Source of the DNA: Mycobacterium saskatchewanense
GTDB lineage: Bacteria > Actinomycetota > Actinomycetes > Mycobacteriales > Mycobacteriaceae
Length of the DNA: 64,000 nucleotides
Reading direction: 5' to 3'
NCBI RefSeq assembly: GCF_010729105.1
Contig: NZ_AP022573.1
Location: 5,944,917-6,008,916, forward strand
A program made the translations under genes and the position numbers. Numbering within the stretch: position 1 is the first letter of the stretch; every line of letters starts with the position of its first letter. Below the pieces are notes generated by a model. It was not told where the DNA came from and ran no database searches. It was given only the letters and a program-made list of their open reading frames with translations. This document shows positions 35,874 to 43,800 of the stretch, in pieces.

Positions 35874-36199
35874 TGCCCACATCGCTCACTCTCGACACCG
35901 CGCGCCGCGCCGACGGCGAACTCGTGCTGACCGCCGCGGGAGAGATCGATCTGAGCAACATCGACACGTTCACGCGGGCGCTCAGCACGGCCCTCACCGA
36001 GACCGCCGGCGGCGTCGGGCCGCTCACCGTGGACCTCAGTGGTGTGGAGTACCTGGACAGCGCCGCCATCAACGCCCTGTTCGCGCATGCCGAGCACATC
36101 CACCTCATCGCCCGGCCCCGCCTCATCCGGGTCTTCACGATCAGCGGGCTGACGGAACTGACCACCATCGAACCCGCGCCGCCAGCAGGGGAATCCTGA
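35873..36199 (+). CDS. STAS-domain anti-anti-sigma factor
   Basis: A 108-residue single STAS domain. The phosphorylatable serine is in YLDSAAINALF, after the GEIDLSNIDTF strand-helix region. Such proteins bind an anti-sigma kinase when unphosphorylated and release a SigF/SigB-type sigma factor. The ATG at 35873 shares a base with the preceding TGA (TGATG), so it should be made together with the SpoIIE/HATPase protein, its probable phosphatase and kinase. Confidence 0.93.
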   Translation: MPTSLTLDTARRADGELVLTAAGEIDLSNIDTFTRALSTALTETAGGVGPLTVDLSGVEYLDSAAINALFAHAEHIHLIARPRLIRVFTISGLTELTTIEPAPPAGES

Positions 36200-36242
36200 C
36201 GCGGGTTGCGGTAAGTGGGTGACTCCTGCTGTCATCTCATGC

Positions 36243-36350
36243 ATGTCTGCCGTGCAGTGGGTGTTCGTCGGAGTCGGGCTCGTGCTGGAGGGGGTCATCG
36301 CGTGGGCCTGGTTGACCAGCACGCCGAAGCGGGGCGGTGGGCGCGGATGA
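36243..36350 (+). CDS. 35-residue single-pass membrane protein
   Basis: A short frame giving MSAVQWVFVGVGLVLEGVIA followed by WAWLTSTPKRGGGRG: one hydrophobic helix of about 22 residues and a basic cytosolic tail, which obeys the positive-inside rule for an N-out protein. Its TGA overlaps the ATG of the next gene (ATGA at 36347-36350). The start may be this ATG or the one four bases earlier in another frame. Function unknown; size, topology and coupling suggest a real micro-protein. Confidence 0.5.
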   Translation: MSAVQWVFVGVGLVLEGVIAWAWLTSTPKRGGGRG

Positions 36351-36637
36351 GCAACCAAGAGGGCATCGGGGTGCTGAAACTCGAATGCGCGCAGGCCCAC
36401 CCTGTCGGCCGGATCCTCAAAGAGGCCCCGCACCAGTCCGTGATGTACGACCCGGGCGTGGCCGTGGGTCCGCGGCGCTTCTGGCCGGACGAGGACGACC
36501 AGCCTCAGTTCAAAACGCGTTGCCGCTTCTGCGACAAGCCGCTGGGCGAAGCCACCGCAACGCTGCAGGCCAAGCTTGCCGCGCTGGTCACCGACGCGTC
36601 CCAGACGATGGCGATCGTCACGCTGCCCTATCTGTGA
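36347..36637 (+). CDS. Small protein with CxxC zinc-knuckle-like motif
   Basis: A 96-residue soluble protein. It contains a CRFCDKPLGEA segment (one CxxC pair) and an earlier single cysteine (LKLECAQAH), so a zinc site is possible but incomplete. Conserved-looking parts are GVLKLECAQAHPVGRILKE and RRFWPDEDDQPQFKTR. The ATG at 36347 overlaps the stop of the preceding 35-residue frame. Function unknown. Confidence 0.65.
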   Translation: MSNQEGIGVLKLECAQAHPVGRILKEAPHQSVMYDPGVAVGPRRFWPDEDDQPQFKTRCRFCDKPLGEATATLQAKLAALVTDASQTMAIVTLPYL

Positions 36638-36704
36638 TCGCCTTTACCGAAACAGCTACAGTAGCGACCTTGGGTGCGCATCGCACCGACGCGAGAGGAG
36701 CTCC

Positions 36705-37532
36705 GTGGCGACATCGAACGGCGGTCCCCGTCCTCCCGGGGGCGACTTTCTCGGCACCCCGTACCTGACGTTCGAGCGCCACGGGCCGATCGCGGTCTGC
36801 ACGATCGACCGCCCGGAGGCGCGCAACGCGCTGACGCCCGCGATGTACTTCGGAATCCGTTACGCGGTCGGCCGTCTCAATGAGGACCCCGACCTGGCCG
36901 GGCTCCTGATCACCGGGACCGGGGACGTCTTCGCGCCCGGCGGTGACATGGGCGGCGGGGGAGGCGCCGACAACTGGATCACCTTCGGCGCCGCGCTCGG
37001 CATGGATGTCACCCCGTTCGACGCGGTGCGGACCTCCGGCAAGCCGATCGTCTCGGCCGTCAACGGCCTGTGCCAGGGCGGCGGTTTTCAAATCGCCCTG
37101 TGCAGCGACCTTTCCGTGGTCAGCGAGCGGGCGACGTTCCGCGTGCCCGAATTGTTCCGCGGCTACGCCGACACCTACTACAGCCAGATGCTCACCCGGG
37201 TGATCGGCCCGGTGCGCACCCGCGACCTCATGTTCACCGGACGGGTGCTCACCGCCGCCGAAGCCCTCGACTGGGGCCTGGTCGCCCGGGTCGTACCGCA
37301 TGACGACCTGCTGGAGGTGGCGAAAGACGTTCTGGCGCAATGCTGCCGGACCGCGCCGCGCGCCCGGGGTGTGATCAAGTCCAGCATCGACAGCTACCTC
37401 GGCCTGTACGACCGCATAGGCATGACGAGCAGCCTCACCGACGCCGAGGCCAGGGAGGGTTTCCGGGCGTTCAAGGAGCGCCGCTCGCCCGACTGGGTGC
37501 ATCCCGGCCTGCGGATCGACGGACGGCTGTGA
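36705..37532 (+). CDS. Enoyl-CoA hydratase/isomerase family protein
   Basis: A 275-residue crotonase-fold enzyme, probably acting on 2-enoyl-CoA or a related thioester. Oxyanion-hole loops are GDVFAPGGDMGGGG and VNGLCQGGGFQIALCSDLSV; the helix around PELFRGYADTYYSQML carries the usual active-site position. GAGAGGAG at 36693-36700 marks the GTG start at 36705 (VATSNGGPRPP). It is not in an operon with its neighbours; the next gene converges. Substrate unknown. Confidence 0.9.
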   Translation: MATSNGGPRPPGGDFLGTPYLTFERHGPIAVCTIDRPEARNALTPAMYFGIRYAVGRLNEDPDLAGLLITGTGDVFAPGGDMGGGGGADNWITFGAALGMDVTPFDAVRTSGKPIVSAVNGLCQGGGFQIALCSDLSVVSERATFRVPELFRGYADTYYSQMLTRVIGPVRTRDLMFTGRVLTAAEALDWGLVARVVPHDDLLEVAKDVLAQCCRTAPRARGVIKSSIDSYLGLYDRIGMTSSLTDAEAREGFRAFKERRSPDWVHPGLRIDGRL

Positions 37533-37652
37533 TCGCTCAGCCGTGGTCACGCCGAGCTGCCCTGCCTGGCGCGGTCTGGATTCCGAAAGTCGTTGAGCCG
37601 CAAGGACCAGACGCCCGCGGGGTCGACTTGAGCGTCGCGCAGGCAGTCGGGT

Positions 37653-38702
37653 TCACGGCCGCTGCGGAACACGCCGGTAGCGCCCCGGGGGCACGCCGCG
37701 CCAACGCTGGAATGCCCTGGTGAAACTGGCGCTCTCGGCGTAGCCGAGGCGACCGGCGATTTGCTCGACCGAAAGGTCGGTTGTCGCCAGCAACTCGGTT
37801 GCAAGTGCTTCCCTGGTCTCGTCGAGCAACTGCTGATACGACGTGTTGTCCGCGGCAAGCCGGCGTCGCAGGGAACGCTCGGACAACCCGAGGCCCAGCG
37901 CGACCTCCTGGATGGGAGGAATCCGCCGAGGATCGCGGAGCATGCGGGCCTGCACGGCGGAAGCGAGACCACCGCGTCGCTGCCTGCGCTGCAACAGGTC
38001 TTCGCAATGCTGCGCGCACATCCGTGCCGTCACCGGATCCGACGTGGGCAGCGGTTGGTCGAGTTGCTGCCGAGGGAACACCACCCTGGTCACCGGCTGG
38101 CCCGCGGCGACCGTCAGCCCGGGGAACACGTCGGCCAGCACCCTGCACCTGGCTTCATCGAGGTTGGACTCCACGCACGTGCCCGCCCCGGTCGTGAACG
38201 CATCCCCGAAGGAGACGAGCAGGATGTGCAGAATGGCGCTCAGATCCCGCTCTGTCAGAAACGTCCGGATGTCCGAGGGGATCTCGGCGTCGTCCACGGT
38301 CAACACCGCGACCTGCCCCGATTCGGTCAGCCGCATCCGGACAAACGCCGACGACAGCGTCACGAACTGCAGTGCGGTGGTAATGGCTTCGCGCAGCGTC
38401 GCACTCGACAACATGGCAAACCCGTAAATCCCCATGCTGGCCACCGTGTAGCGGCAGCCCACTTCGATGCCGAGGCCGGCCACGTCACCAACGGCCGCGA
38501 CGAGATTGCGGGCAATCGCCAGCTCCTCGTCGGCCTGCACCAGGGCGTCCAGGTCTTCCAGCACGGGCGGCGTCAATCTTGTGCCGGCCAGCATCGTCTC
38601 GATCGGCACACCGTGCGTGCTTCCCGATGCGACCAGGCCGCGGCTACCGGCTGCCGAGCGCGGGAAGTCCCACGACACCCGTGCCGTGCCGATACCCGCC
38701 AT
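37653..38702 (-). CDS. AraC-family regulator (VirS-like, with N-terminal arabinose-binding-type domain)
   Basis: A 349-residue transcription factor. The N-terminal 200 residues match the AraC N-terminal sensor domain seen in VirS/OruR proteins (GLGIEVGCRYTVASMGIYGF, LSSATLREAITTALQF). The last 100 hold two helix-turn-helices (EVALGLGLSERSLRRRLA and VEQIAGRLGYAESASFTRAF). The ATG at 38702 starts three bases from a GGCCGA-N13-TCGGCC dyad that also precedes the divergent monooxygenase and, in a second copy, the hydrolase at 40149. Regulation of both genes and itself is likely, as VirS controls the mymA operon in M. tuberculosis. Confidence 0.9.
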   Translation of the reverse strand: MAGIGTARVSWDFPRSAAGSRGLVASGSTHGVPIETMLAGTRLTPPVLEDLDALVQADEELAIARNLVAAVGDVAGLGIEVGCRYTVASMGIYGFAMLSSATLREAITTALQFVTLSSAFVRMRLTESGQVAVLTVDDAEIPSDIRTFLTERDLSAILHILLVSFGDAFTTGAGTCVESNLDEARCRVLADVFPGLTVAAGQPVTRVVFPRQQLDQPLPTSDPVTARMCAQHCEDLLQRRQRRGGLASAVQARMLRDPRRIPPIQEVALGLGLSERSLRRRLAADNTSYQQLLDETREALATELLATTDLSVEQIAGRLGYAESASFTRAFQRWRGVPPGRYRRVPQRP

Positions 38703-38704
38703 CT

Positions 38705-38729
38705 GGCCGAATTTATCAGGGAATCGGCC
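38705..38729. promoter_or_regulatory. Dyad GGCCGA-N13-TCGGCC, copy A
   Basis: Perfect six-base arms (38705-38710 and 38724-38729) between the AraC gene start and the monooxygenase start 105 bases away. The whole segment to the start codon, including CAAGGAGGCGA, recurs upstream of the hydrolase gene (copy B, 41286-41310). Candidate binding site for the AraC regulator. Confidence 0.65.
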
Positions 38730-38809
38730 GGTTGTGCCCTGTTGCGCCCGGCGTCCGGCACCCAAACTTTGAAGACGAAGACCGCGTCGGCGTCGCAAGG
38801 AGGCGAAGG

Positions 38810-40174
38810 TTGTCCGACCAACTCCCGCAGGTATGCATCATCGGTGCCGGCTCGTCCGGACTTCCCGCCGTCAAGGCGTTGCTGGACGCCGGAATCCCCT
38901 TCGACTGCTTCGAGAAGTCGAGCTGCGTCGGTGGGTTGTGGGTCTACGACAATCCGAACGGACTCTCGGGCGCCTATCGCGGGCTGAACTCGAACGCGCC
39001 CAAAGGTTTGATGCAGTATTCCGAGTACCCGTTGCCACGCCGCTACCCGGGCTATCCGTCGCACTGGGACTTCGCCGAGTACTTCCACGATTACGCCGAA
39101 CACTTCGGCCTGCTGCCCCACATCACGTTCAACACCACCGTCGAGCACGTCGAGCAACTTGCCGACGATTCGATGGAAGTGACGTTGTCCGACGGATCCC
39201 GGCGCCGCTATGACTGTGTGCTCGTCGCCAACGGACATCACTGGTCGCCACGCTGGCCGGAGCCGGCTTTTCCCGGCACGTTCGGCGGCACGCAGATGCA
39301 TTCCCACAGCTACCGGACCGCTGCGATAGCCGACGGCAAGCGCGTCGTCGTGGTCGGGATGGGCAACAGCGCGATGGACATCGCCAGCGAGGTGAGTCTG
39401 CTCGCCGAGCGCACGTATCTGTCCGCGCGCACCGGAGTCCCGATCGTGCCGAAGTATTTCTTCGGCCGCCCGGCACCCGTATGGGTTTTCCGGTTGTTCT
39501 CCTTCGGCCTCGGACAGCGGTTGCTGGACGCGGCCTCCCGGCTGATGGAAGGCCGGCCGGAGGACTTCGGCTTACCTAAGCCGATATGCCGGGTCGGTCA
39601 AACGCATCCGAGCGGGTCGGATCAGCTCTTCACTGCCTTGAGGCGCGGACGCGTGCAGGCCAAACCGAATCTGGCTGAACTTCGCGGCGATTCGGTCAGG
39701 TTTGTCGACGAGACGATCGAGAAGGTGGATCTGATCATCTACTGCACGGGATACAAGATCGAGTTTCCGTTCTTCGATCCCAACTACATCAGCGCGCCCA
39801 ACAACGAGATCGGGTTGTTCAAGCAGGTGTTCGACCCCGATCATCCCCGAGTGTTCTTCGTCGGGCTGTGCCAACCGCTCGGCAGCATCCAACCGCTGGC
39901 CGAGCTCCAATCCAGATGGATCGCCGAGTACCTCACGGGCCGCTACGCCTTGCCGGACCCGAAGAAGATGCGCCAGGAAATTGCCGCCGATCGGCAGTGG
40001 CGGGCCAAACGATTCGTCAAATCGCCGCGCAACACGATCGAGATCGACCACTTCCAATACACCCGAGCAGTCCGAGCCGAGATACGCGCGGGCCGGCGTC
40101 GAGCATCCGGTCGGCTCCCCGTCACCGCGGTCGCGGGCACCGAAGCGATCAGGGTCCGAGATAGCGCCGGATGA
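38810..40174 (+). CDS. Flavin-containing monooxygenase (MymA/Baeyer-Villiger-like)
   Basis: A 454-residue FAD/NADPH monooxygenase, expected to insert oxygen into a ketone or heteroatom of a lipophilic substrate. The FAD motif is CIIGAGSSGLPAVKALL near the N-terminus, followed by WDFAEYFHDYAEHFGL, and the NADPH motif VVVVGMGNSAMDIASEV is central; YCTGYKIEFPF near the C-terminal third matches the late FMO motif. The start is the TTG at 38810 behind AAGGAGG (38797-38803). The divergent AraC regulator suggests a mymA-type locus. Its 3' end overlaps the convergent hydrolase by 26 bases. Confidence 0.9.
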   Translation: MSDQLPQVCIIGAGSSGLPAVKALLDAGIPFDCFEKSSCVGGLWVYDNPNGLSGAYRGLNSNAPKGLMQYSEYPLPRRYPGYPSHWDFAEYFHDYAEHFGLLPHITFNTTVEHVEQLADDSMEVTLSDGSRRRYDCVLVANGHHWSPRWPEPAFPGTFGGTQMHSHSYRTAAIADGKRVVVVGMGNSAMDIASEVSLLAERTYLSARTGVPIVPKYFFGRPAPVWVFRLFSFGLGQRLLDAASRLMEGRPEDFGLPKPICRVGQTHPSGSDQLFTALRRGRVQAKPNLAELRGDSVRFVDETIEKVDLIIYCTGYKIEFPFFDPNYISAPNNEIGLFKQVFDPDHPRVFFVGLCQPLGSIQPLAELQSRWIAEYLTGRYALPDPKKMRQEIAADRQWRAKRFVKSPRNTIEIDHFQYTRAVRAEIRAGRRRASGRLPVTAVAGTEAIRVRDSAG

Positions 40175-41045
40175 AATCCACCTGCTCTGCGATCAGCGCC
40201 TCAAATGCCGGGCCCGCAACGTCGAAGTGGGCCGCGTCGGCATGCCGGCGCAGTTCGCCGCGTTGCGCGGCCTGAATGGCGAGATGAGGAGGCGCATTGA
40301 GATCGCGGTCGGCTACCTGCACGAGCAATGGAGTGGAGACGCGTCGCGCATGGTGGCGCACCCGAACGGTCACGGCGGCGAACAGGAACCGCGCAGCGAC
40401 CTCGTTCCGCCACGAGGACGCTTCTGCCGCGAGGTGGCGATAGCCGGCCTCGGCATCCGGGCTGGCGAGCATCGCCGCGGTACCCGATGGTCCGACGGCC
40501 GGCACCAGCACGGGAGACCGATCACGCACGGAAGCGGCCACGTCTCGCACGGCTGCAAGAGCAAGACCTGCTGTGCCCCTGGCCCCCCAGAACCGTAAGT
40601 ATGCGGGCATCGCCCGGACCGCATCGATGAACGGCGCCATCGCGATCGTTGCCGCGATACCGCTGGTGCACGCGGAAAGGCGGATGACGTGGGCGCCCGA
40701 CAGCGAATACCCCCAGAGCACAACGGGTCGCGTGCCGGGAAGGGACCCCGCCATCGCCACGACCGCTTGGTAATCGGCGCGCTGCCAAGCGGGGCTGACA
40801 ACCTGCCGCGGCGCCCCACCGGACTCGCCGAACCCGCGATAATCGAACGCCAGCACACCGATTCCGGCGTCGGCTAGCGCGGACGCGAATCGATTCAAGC
40901 CCGCGTCGTGGGTGCCGGCGAAGCCATGGCCCATGACGACGATCGGGGTCGGCCCGCGCGTCGGTGCCAGCGGTTCGTACCGGAACACCGCGATCTTGTC
41001 GCCTTCGAGACGACACCATAACCGGCTGACGTCGACTCGCGTCAT
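40149..41045 (-). CDS. Alpha/beta hydrolase
   Basis: A 298-residue hydrolase with the motifs VVMGHGFAGTHDAGL (oxyanion side), nucleophile elbow WGYSLSG, acid VADRDLNAP and His in ADAAHFDVAG. It could hydrolyse an ester or lactone made by the convergent monooxygenase; that link is inferred from shared upstream DNA. The ATG at 41045 overlaps the stop of a short upstream frame (41042-41206) as ATGA. A small cap region is present between elbow and acid. Confidence 0.88.
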   Translation of the reverse strand: MTRVDVSRLWCRLEGDKIAVFRYEPLAPTRGPTPIVVMGHGFAGTHDAGLNRFASALADAGIGVLAFDYRGFGESGGAPRQVVSPAWQRADYQAVVAMAGSLPGTRPVVLWGYSLSGAHVIRLSACTSGIAATIAMAPFIDAVRAMPAYLRFWGARGTAGLALAAVRDVAASVRDRSPVLVPAVGPSGTAAMLASPDAEAGYRHLAAEASSWRNEVAARFLFAAVTVRVRHHARRVSTPLLVQVADRDLNAPPHLAIQAAQRGELRRHADAAHFDVAGPAFEALIAEQVDFIRRYLGP

Positions 41046-41206
41046 CGCGCCGTTGGCCGCGTGGCCGCATGGCACCGAAGTCGCGACGCCGCATGACAAC
41101 CAACCAGGCGTGGCCAGGCACCTCGGCGCCCATGCCGTGTGTCAACCGCGGGCAGCGCCGCGGCATCGGGGGTCCTCTGCACCGGCCCCGGGAGTCGGCA
41201 GGCCAC
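41042..41206 (-). CDS. Possible 54-residue leader ORF before the hydrolase
   Basis: GTG at 41206 lies six bases after a strong AAGGAGG (minus strand, 41212-41218) and reads VACRLPGPVQRTPDAAALPA, then an Arg-rich stretch, ending in TGA overlapping the hydrolase ATG. The composition is not convincingly protein-like, but the start signals and ATGA coupling are good. It could be a coupling peptide or the scar of a deleted first gene. Confidence 0.35.
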   Translation of the reverse strand: MACRLPGPVQRTPDAAALPAVDTRHGRRGAWPRLVGCHAASRLRCHAATRPTAR

Positions 41207-41285
41207 GGTCGCCTCCTTGCGATACTGATGCGGTCTTGGTGTCCAAAGTCTGGGCGCGGACGGCCGCCGCGGCCAGCGCATGGGC

Positions 41286-41310
41286 GGCCGAATTCTTGAT
41301 AAGTTCGGCC
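41286..41310. promoter_or_regulatory. Dyad GGCCGA-N13-TCGGCC, copy B
   Basis: Same arms and same 13-base spacing as copy A (38705-38729), in the opposite orientation. Distance to the next start codon is 104 bases here and 105 in copy A, and the intervening DNA matches by eye along its length (for example AAGACCGC and CGCAAGGAGGCGA). Probable site for the same regulator. Confidence 0.65.
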
Positions 41311-41671
41311 AAAGCGCATACGGCACGGGATCTCACCCACGCGCAACGTCGTCCCAGCATCGCCGCGAAGCTATTGCCGCACAGTGGGAGTGGCTTCGAA
41401 GATGCGCAGCGGGGAGTCCGTCACGCCGATGCGATCGGGGGATTTGTTTGGCGGTGCTCACCGGGGCGTTGTCACCGCCGAGGTGGACGGGGGCGCGCAT
41501 CGGGGCCGGCAGCACGAACCCCTGACGCCGGGATTGGTGAGGACTGCCGGCGACGTCAACGACGTCGCCGACGGTCGTGGCGGCCACACCGTCGGCGATA
41601 CCCCCTTGCTTTCCCTTCCATTCGCCTGCTACACATAAGTGAATACTCCCTAGTCTTGTTTTGGAGGCCTT
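41311..41671. other. Intergenic stretch upstream of the beta-oxidation operon
   Basis: About 360 bases without a gene I can support; frames on both strands lack family features. The TTGGAGG at 41661-41667 is the ribosome site of the thiolase gene. The plus-strand operon promoter should lie near 41600-41650, where the sequence becomes A+T richer. Confidence 0.4.
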
Positions 41672-42859
41672 GTGGTCCATCGTGTCATGGTGGCCGGTGT
41701 CGGAATGATCCCGTTCACCACCCCCAGCCGCACCGAGTCATACCAGGTAATGGCCGAGAGCGCGGCCCGCGCGGCGTTGGTCGATGCCGCGGTTGAGTAC
41801 CCGTCGGTGCAGCAGGCCTACGTGGGTTATGTGTATGGAGATTCGACATCGGGACAAGCAGCCCTCTATGGGCTGGGCCAGACCGGCATCCCCGTGGTCA
41901 ACGTCAACAACAACTGCTCGACCGGTTCCACGGCGCTGTGGCTGGCGCGCCAGGCCATCGAGAACGGTGCGGCCGACTGCGTCCTGGCGTTGGGCTTCGA
42001 GCAGATGCAACGCGGCGCCCTGGGCTCCATGTGGACCGACCGGCCCAGCCCTTTCACCCGCTTCGACGACGTCACCCGCGCCGCACAGGGGTGGGACGAG
42101 GCCGCTCCGATGGCCGCCCAGTACTTCGGCGGGGCGGGCCGCCAGTACGCCGAGAAGTACGGCACCGATCCCTCGACGTTCGCGCGCATCTCCGTCAAGG
42201 CCCGCCGGCACGCAAAGAACAACCCCTACGCGGTTTTTCGGGACGAGGTCACCGTCGAGGAGGTGCTGGCGTCACCGCACATCTACGGGCCGCTGACGAG
42301 GCTGCAGTGCTGCCCACCGACCTGCGGCGCCGCGGCCGCGCTGCTGGTCAGCTCGGAGTTCGCCCGCAAGCACGGATTGTCGCCGCAGGTTGCCATCAAG
42401 GCCCAGGCGATGGCGACGGACTTCCCCTCGACGTTCGCCGGGGCTGACATGATCAAGGTCGTGGGCTATGACATGGCCAAGGCCGCGGCCGACCGGGTCT
42501 ACGAATCCTCCGGTGTCGCACCGGAAGACATCCGGGTCGTGGAGTTGCACGACTGCTTCACCGCCAATGAGTTGCTCACCTACGAGGGCCTCGGCCTGAC
42601 CCCCGAGGGCACCGCGGAGAAGTTCATCCTCGACGGTGACAACACCTACGGAGGGCGCGTGGTGACCAACCCGTCGGGCGGGCTGTTGTCCAAGGGGCAC
42701 CCCCTCGGGGCGACGGGCCTTGCCCAGTGCGCCGAACTGGTGTGGCAGCTGCGCGGTCAGGCGGGGGCACGGCAGGTGGACGACGTCAGCGTGGCGCTGC
42801 AGCACAACATCGGGCTGGGCGGAGCTGCCGTGGTCACCCTGTACGAGAAGGTGGTCTGA
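41672..42859 (+). CDS. SCP2-type thiolase (non-specific lipid-transfer protein family)
   Basis: A 395-residue thiolase-superfamily protein, likely a thiolase or retro-aldolase cleaving a branched or steroid-like acyl-CoA. The nucleophile Cys is in NVNNNCSTGSTAL; ELHDCFTANELLTYEGLGL and SGGLLSKGHPLGATG provide the other family motifs including the C-terminal His. The start is GTG 41672 behind TTGGAGG. It is the first gene of a plus-strand set running through two hydratases, an SDR, an acyl-CoA dehydrogenase, a ligase and a regulator, with small gaps throughout. Confidence 0.92.
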   Translation: MVHRVMVAGVGMIPFTTPSRTESYQVMAESAARAALVDAAVEYPSVQQAYVGYVYGDSTSGQAALYGLGQTGIPVVNVNNNCSTGSTALWLARQAIENGAADCVLALGFEQMQRGALGSMWTDRPSPFTRFDDVTRAAQGWDEAAPMAAQYFGGAGRQYAEKYGTDPSTFARISVKARRHAKNNPYAVFRDEVTVEEVLASPHIYGPLTRLQCCPPTCGAAAALLVSSEFARKHGLSPQVAIKAQAMATDFPSTFAGADMIKVVGYDMAKAAADRVYESSGVAPEDIRVVELHDCFTANELLTYEGLGLTPEGTAEKFILDGDNTYGGRVVTNPSGGLLSKGHPLGATGLAQCAELVWQLRGQAGARQVDDVSVALQHNIGLGGAAVVTLYEKVV

Positions 42860-42861
42860 CC

Positions 42862-43374
42862 GTGGCGATCGACAAGGGCGTCATCGGGACCGCCCTGCCC
42901 GCGACCACGCTGACCGTCGAGCGGGCGCGGCTGCGCTTCTTCGCCAAGGCGATCGGCGAGGCCAACCCGGTCTATCACGACGTAGAGGCGGCCAAAGCGG
43001 CCGGGCACCCGGACATTCCGGCGCCACCGACCTTCCTGTTCTCGGTCGAATTGGAGGACCCGGACCCGTTCGCGTTCCTGGCATCGCTGGGCGTCGACCT
43101 GCGGATGGTGCTGCACGGGGAACAGTCCTTCACCTACCACGCGATCGCCTATCCCGGCGACGAACTCGTCGCCACCCCGCGCATCAGCGACGTCTACGCC
43201 AAGAAGGGCGGGGCGCTCGAGTTCGTCGTCAAGGACACCGCGATCGCCCGGGCCGACGGGACGCCGATCGCCGAACTCCAATCGGTCATCGTCGTCCAGA
43301 ACCCCGGAGTCGTCCAGAACCCCGGAGTCGTCCAGAACCCCGGAGTCGTCCAGAACCCCGGAGTAACGCCATGA
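42862..43374 (+). CDS. MaoC-like dehydratase, N-terminal (FAS1-DH) type subunit
   Basis: A 170-residue hot-dog-fold protein of the MaoC_dehydrat_N type, which in mycobacteria usually pairs with a separate MaoC catalytic subunit. Core features are ARLRFFAKAIGEANPVYHD and PAPPTFLFSVELEDP. The C-terminus carries four tandem VVQNPG units encoded by an exact 18-base repeat, absent from a typical member. GTG at 42862 follows the thiolase stop by two bases, and the TGA overlaps the next ATG (ATGA), so the two hydratase subunits are translationally coupled. Confidence 0.9.
   Translation: MAIDKGVIGTALPATTLTVERARLRFFAKAIGEANPVYHDVEAAKAAGHPDIPAPPTFLFSVELEDPDPFAFLASLGVDLRMVLHGEQSFTYHAIAYPGDELVATPRISDVYAKKGGALEFVVKDTAIARADGTPIAELQSVIVVQNPGVVQNPGVVQNPGVVQNPGVTP
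43291..43362 (+). repeat. 18-bp tandem repeat, four copies
   Basis: GTCGTCCAGAACCCCGGA occurs four times with no mismatch (43291, 43309, 43327, 43345). The length is a multiple of three, so copy changes lengthen or shorten the protein by VVQNPG without shifting frame. It lies eight bases before the next start codon. Confidence 0.97.
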
Positions 43375-43781
43375 CGCTCGCCGAATCCGTCACCGTCGGA
43401 ACCGAACTGCCGCCGCTTGCGGTCGAACCGATCTCCCGGCTGACCCTGGCGTTGTTCGCCGGCGCTTCCGGCGATCACAACCCGATGCACGTCGACATCG
43501 ACGCCGCCAAGTCGGTCGGCCTGCCGGACGTCTTCGCCCACGGGATGCTGTCCATGGCCTACCTGGGCCGGCTGTTGACGAACTGGGTTCCCCAGCAACG
43601 CATCCGCTCCTACCGGGTCCGGTTTGCGGCGATCACCCCGGTGCACGGCCAGCCCACCTGCACCGGCCGGGTGACCCGGATCGACGACGTCGGGGGTGAG
43701 CGGCAGGCAACCGTCGAACTCGCCGTGCGGCTGCCCGACGGCACCACCACCCTCACCGGCGAAGCGCTTGTCGCCATCTAG
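43371..43781 (+). CDS. MaoC-like hydratase, catalytic subunit
   Basis: A 136-residue MaoC/R-hydratase. The hydratase motif is GASGDHNPMHVDIDAAKSVG, holding the Asp and His dyad, followed by DVFAHGMLSMAYLGRLL. With the preceding subunit it should form a HadAB/ChsH-like heteromer hydrating trans-2-enoyl-CoA. The ATG overlaps the preceding stop by four bases. The SDR gene follows after 19 bases, matching the next step of beta-oxidation. Confidence 0.92.
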   Translation: MTLAESVTVGTELPPLAVEPISRLTLALFAGASGDHNPMHVDIDAAKSVGLPDVFAHGMLSMAYLGRLLTNWVPQQRIRSYRVRFAAITPVHGQPTCTGRVTRIDDVGGERQATVELAVRLPDGTTTLTGEALVAI

Positions 43782-43800
43782 CTGAAAGGCTCTGTCTGAC

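Noticed and set aside
41384-41638. Small plus-strand ORF upstream of the thiolase
   Set aside because: No ribosome site, no family features and unconvincing composition; left as intergenic.
43291-43362. CRISPR-like array
   Set aside because: The four 18-bp units are directly tandem with no spacers and lie inside a coding frame; it is a VNTR. No CRISPR array was seen elsewhere.
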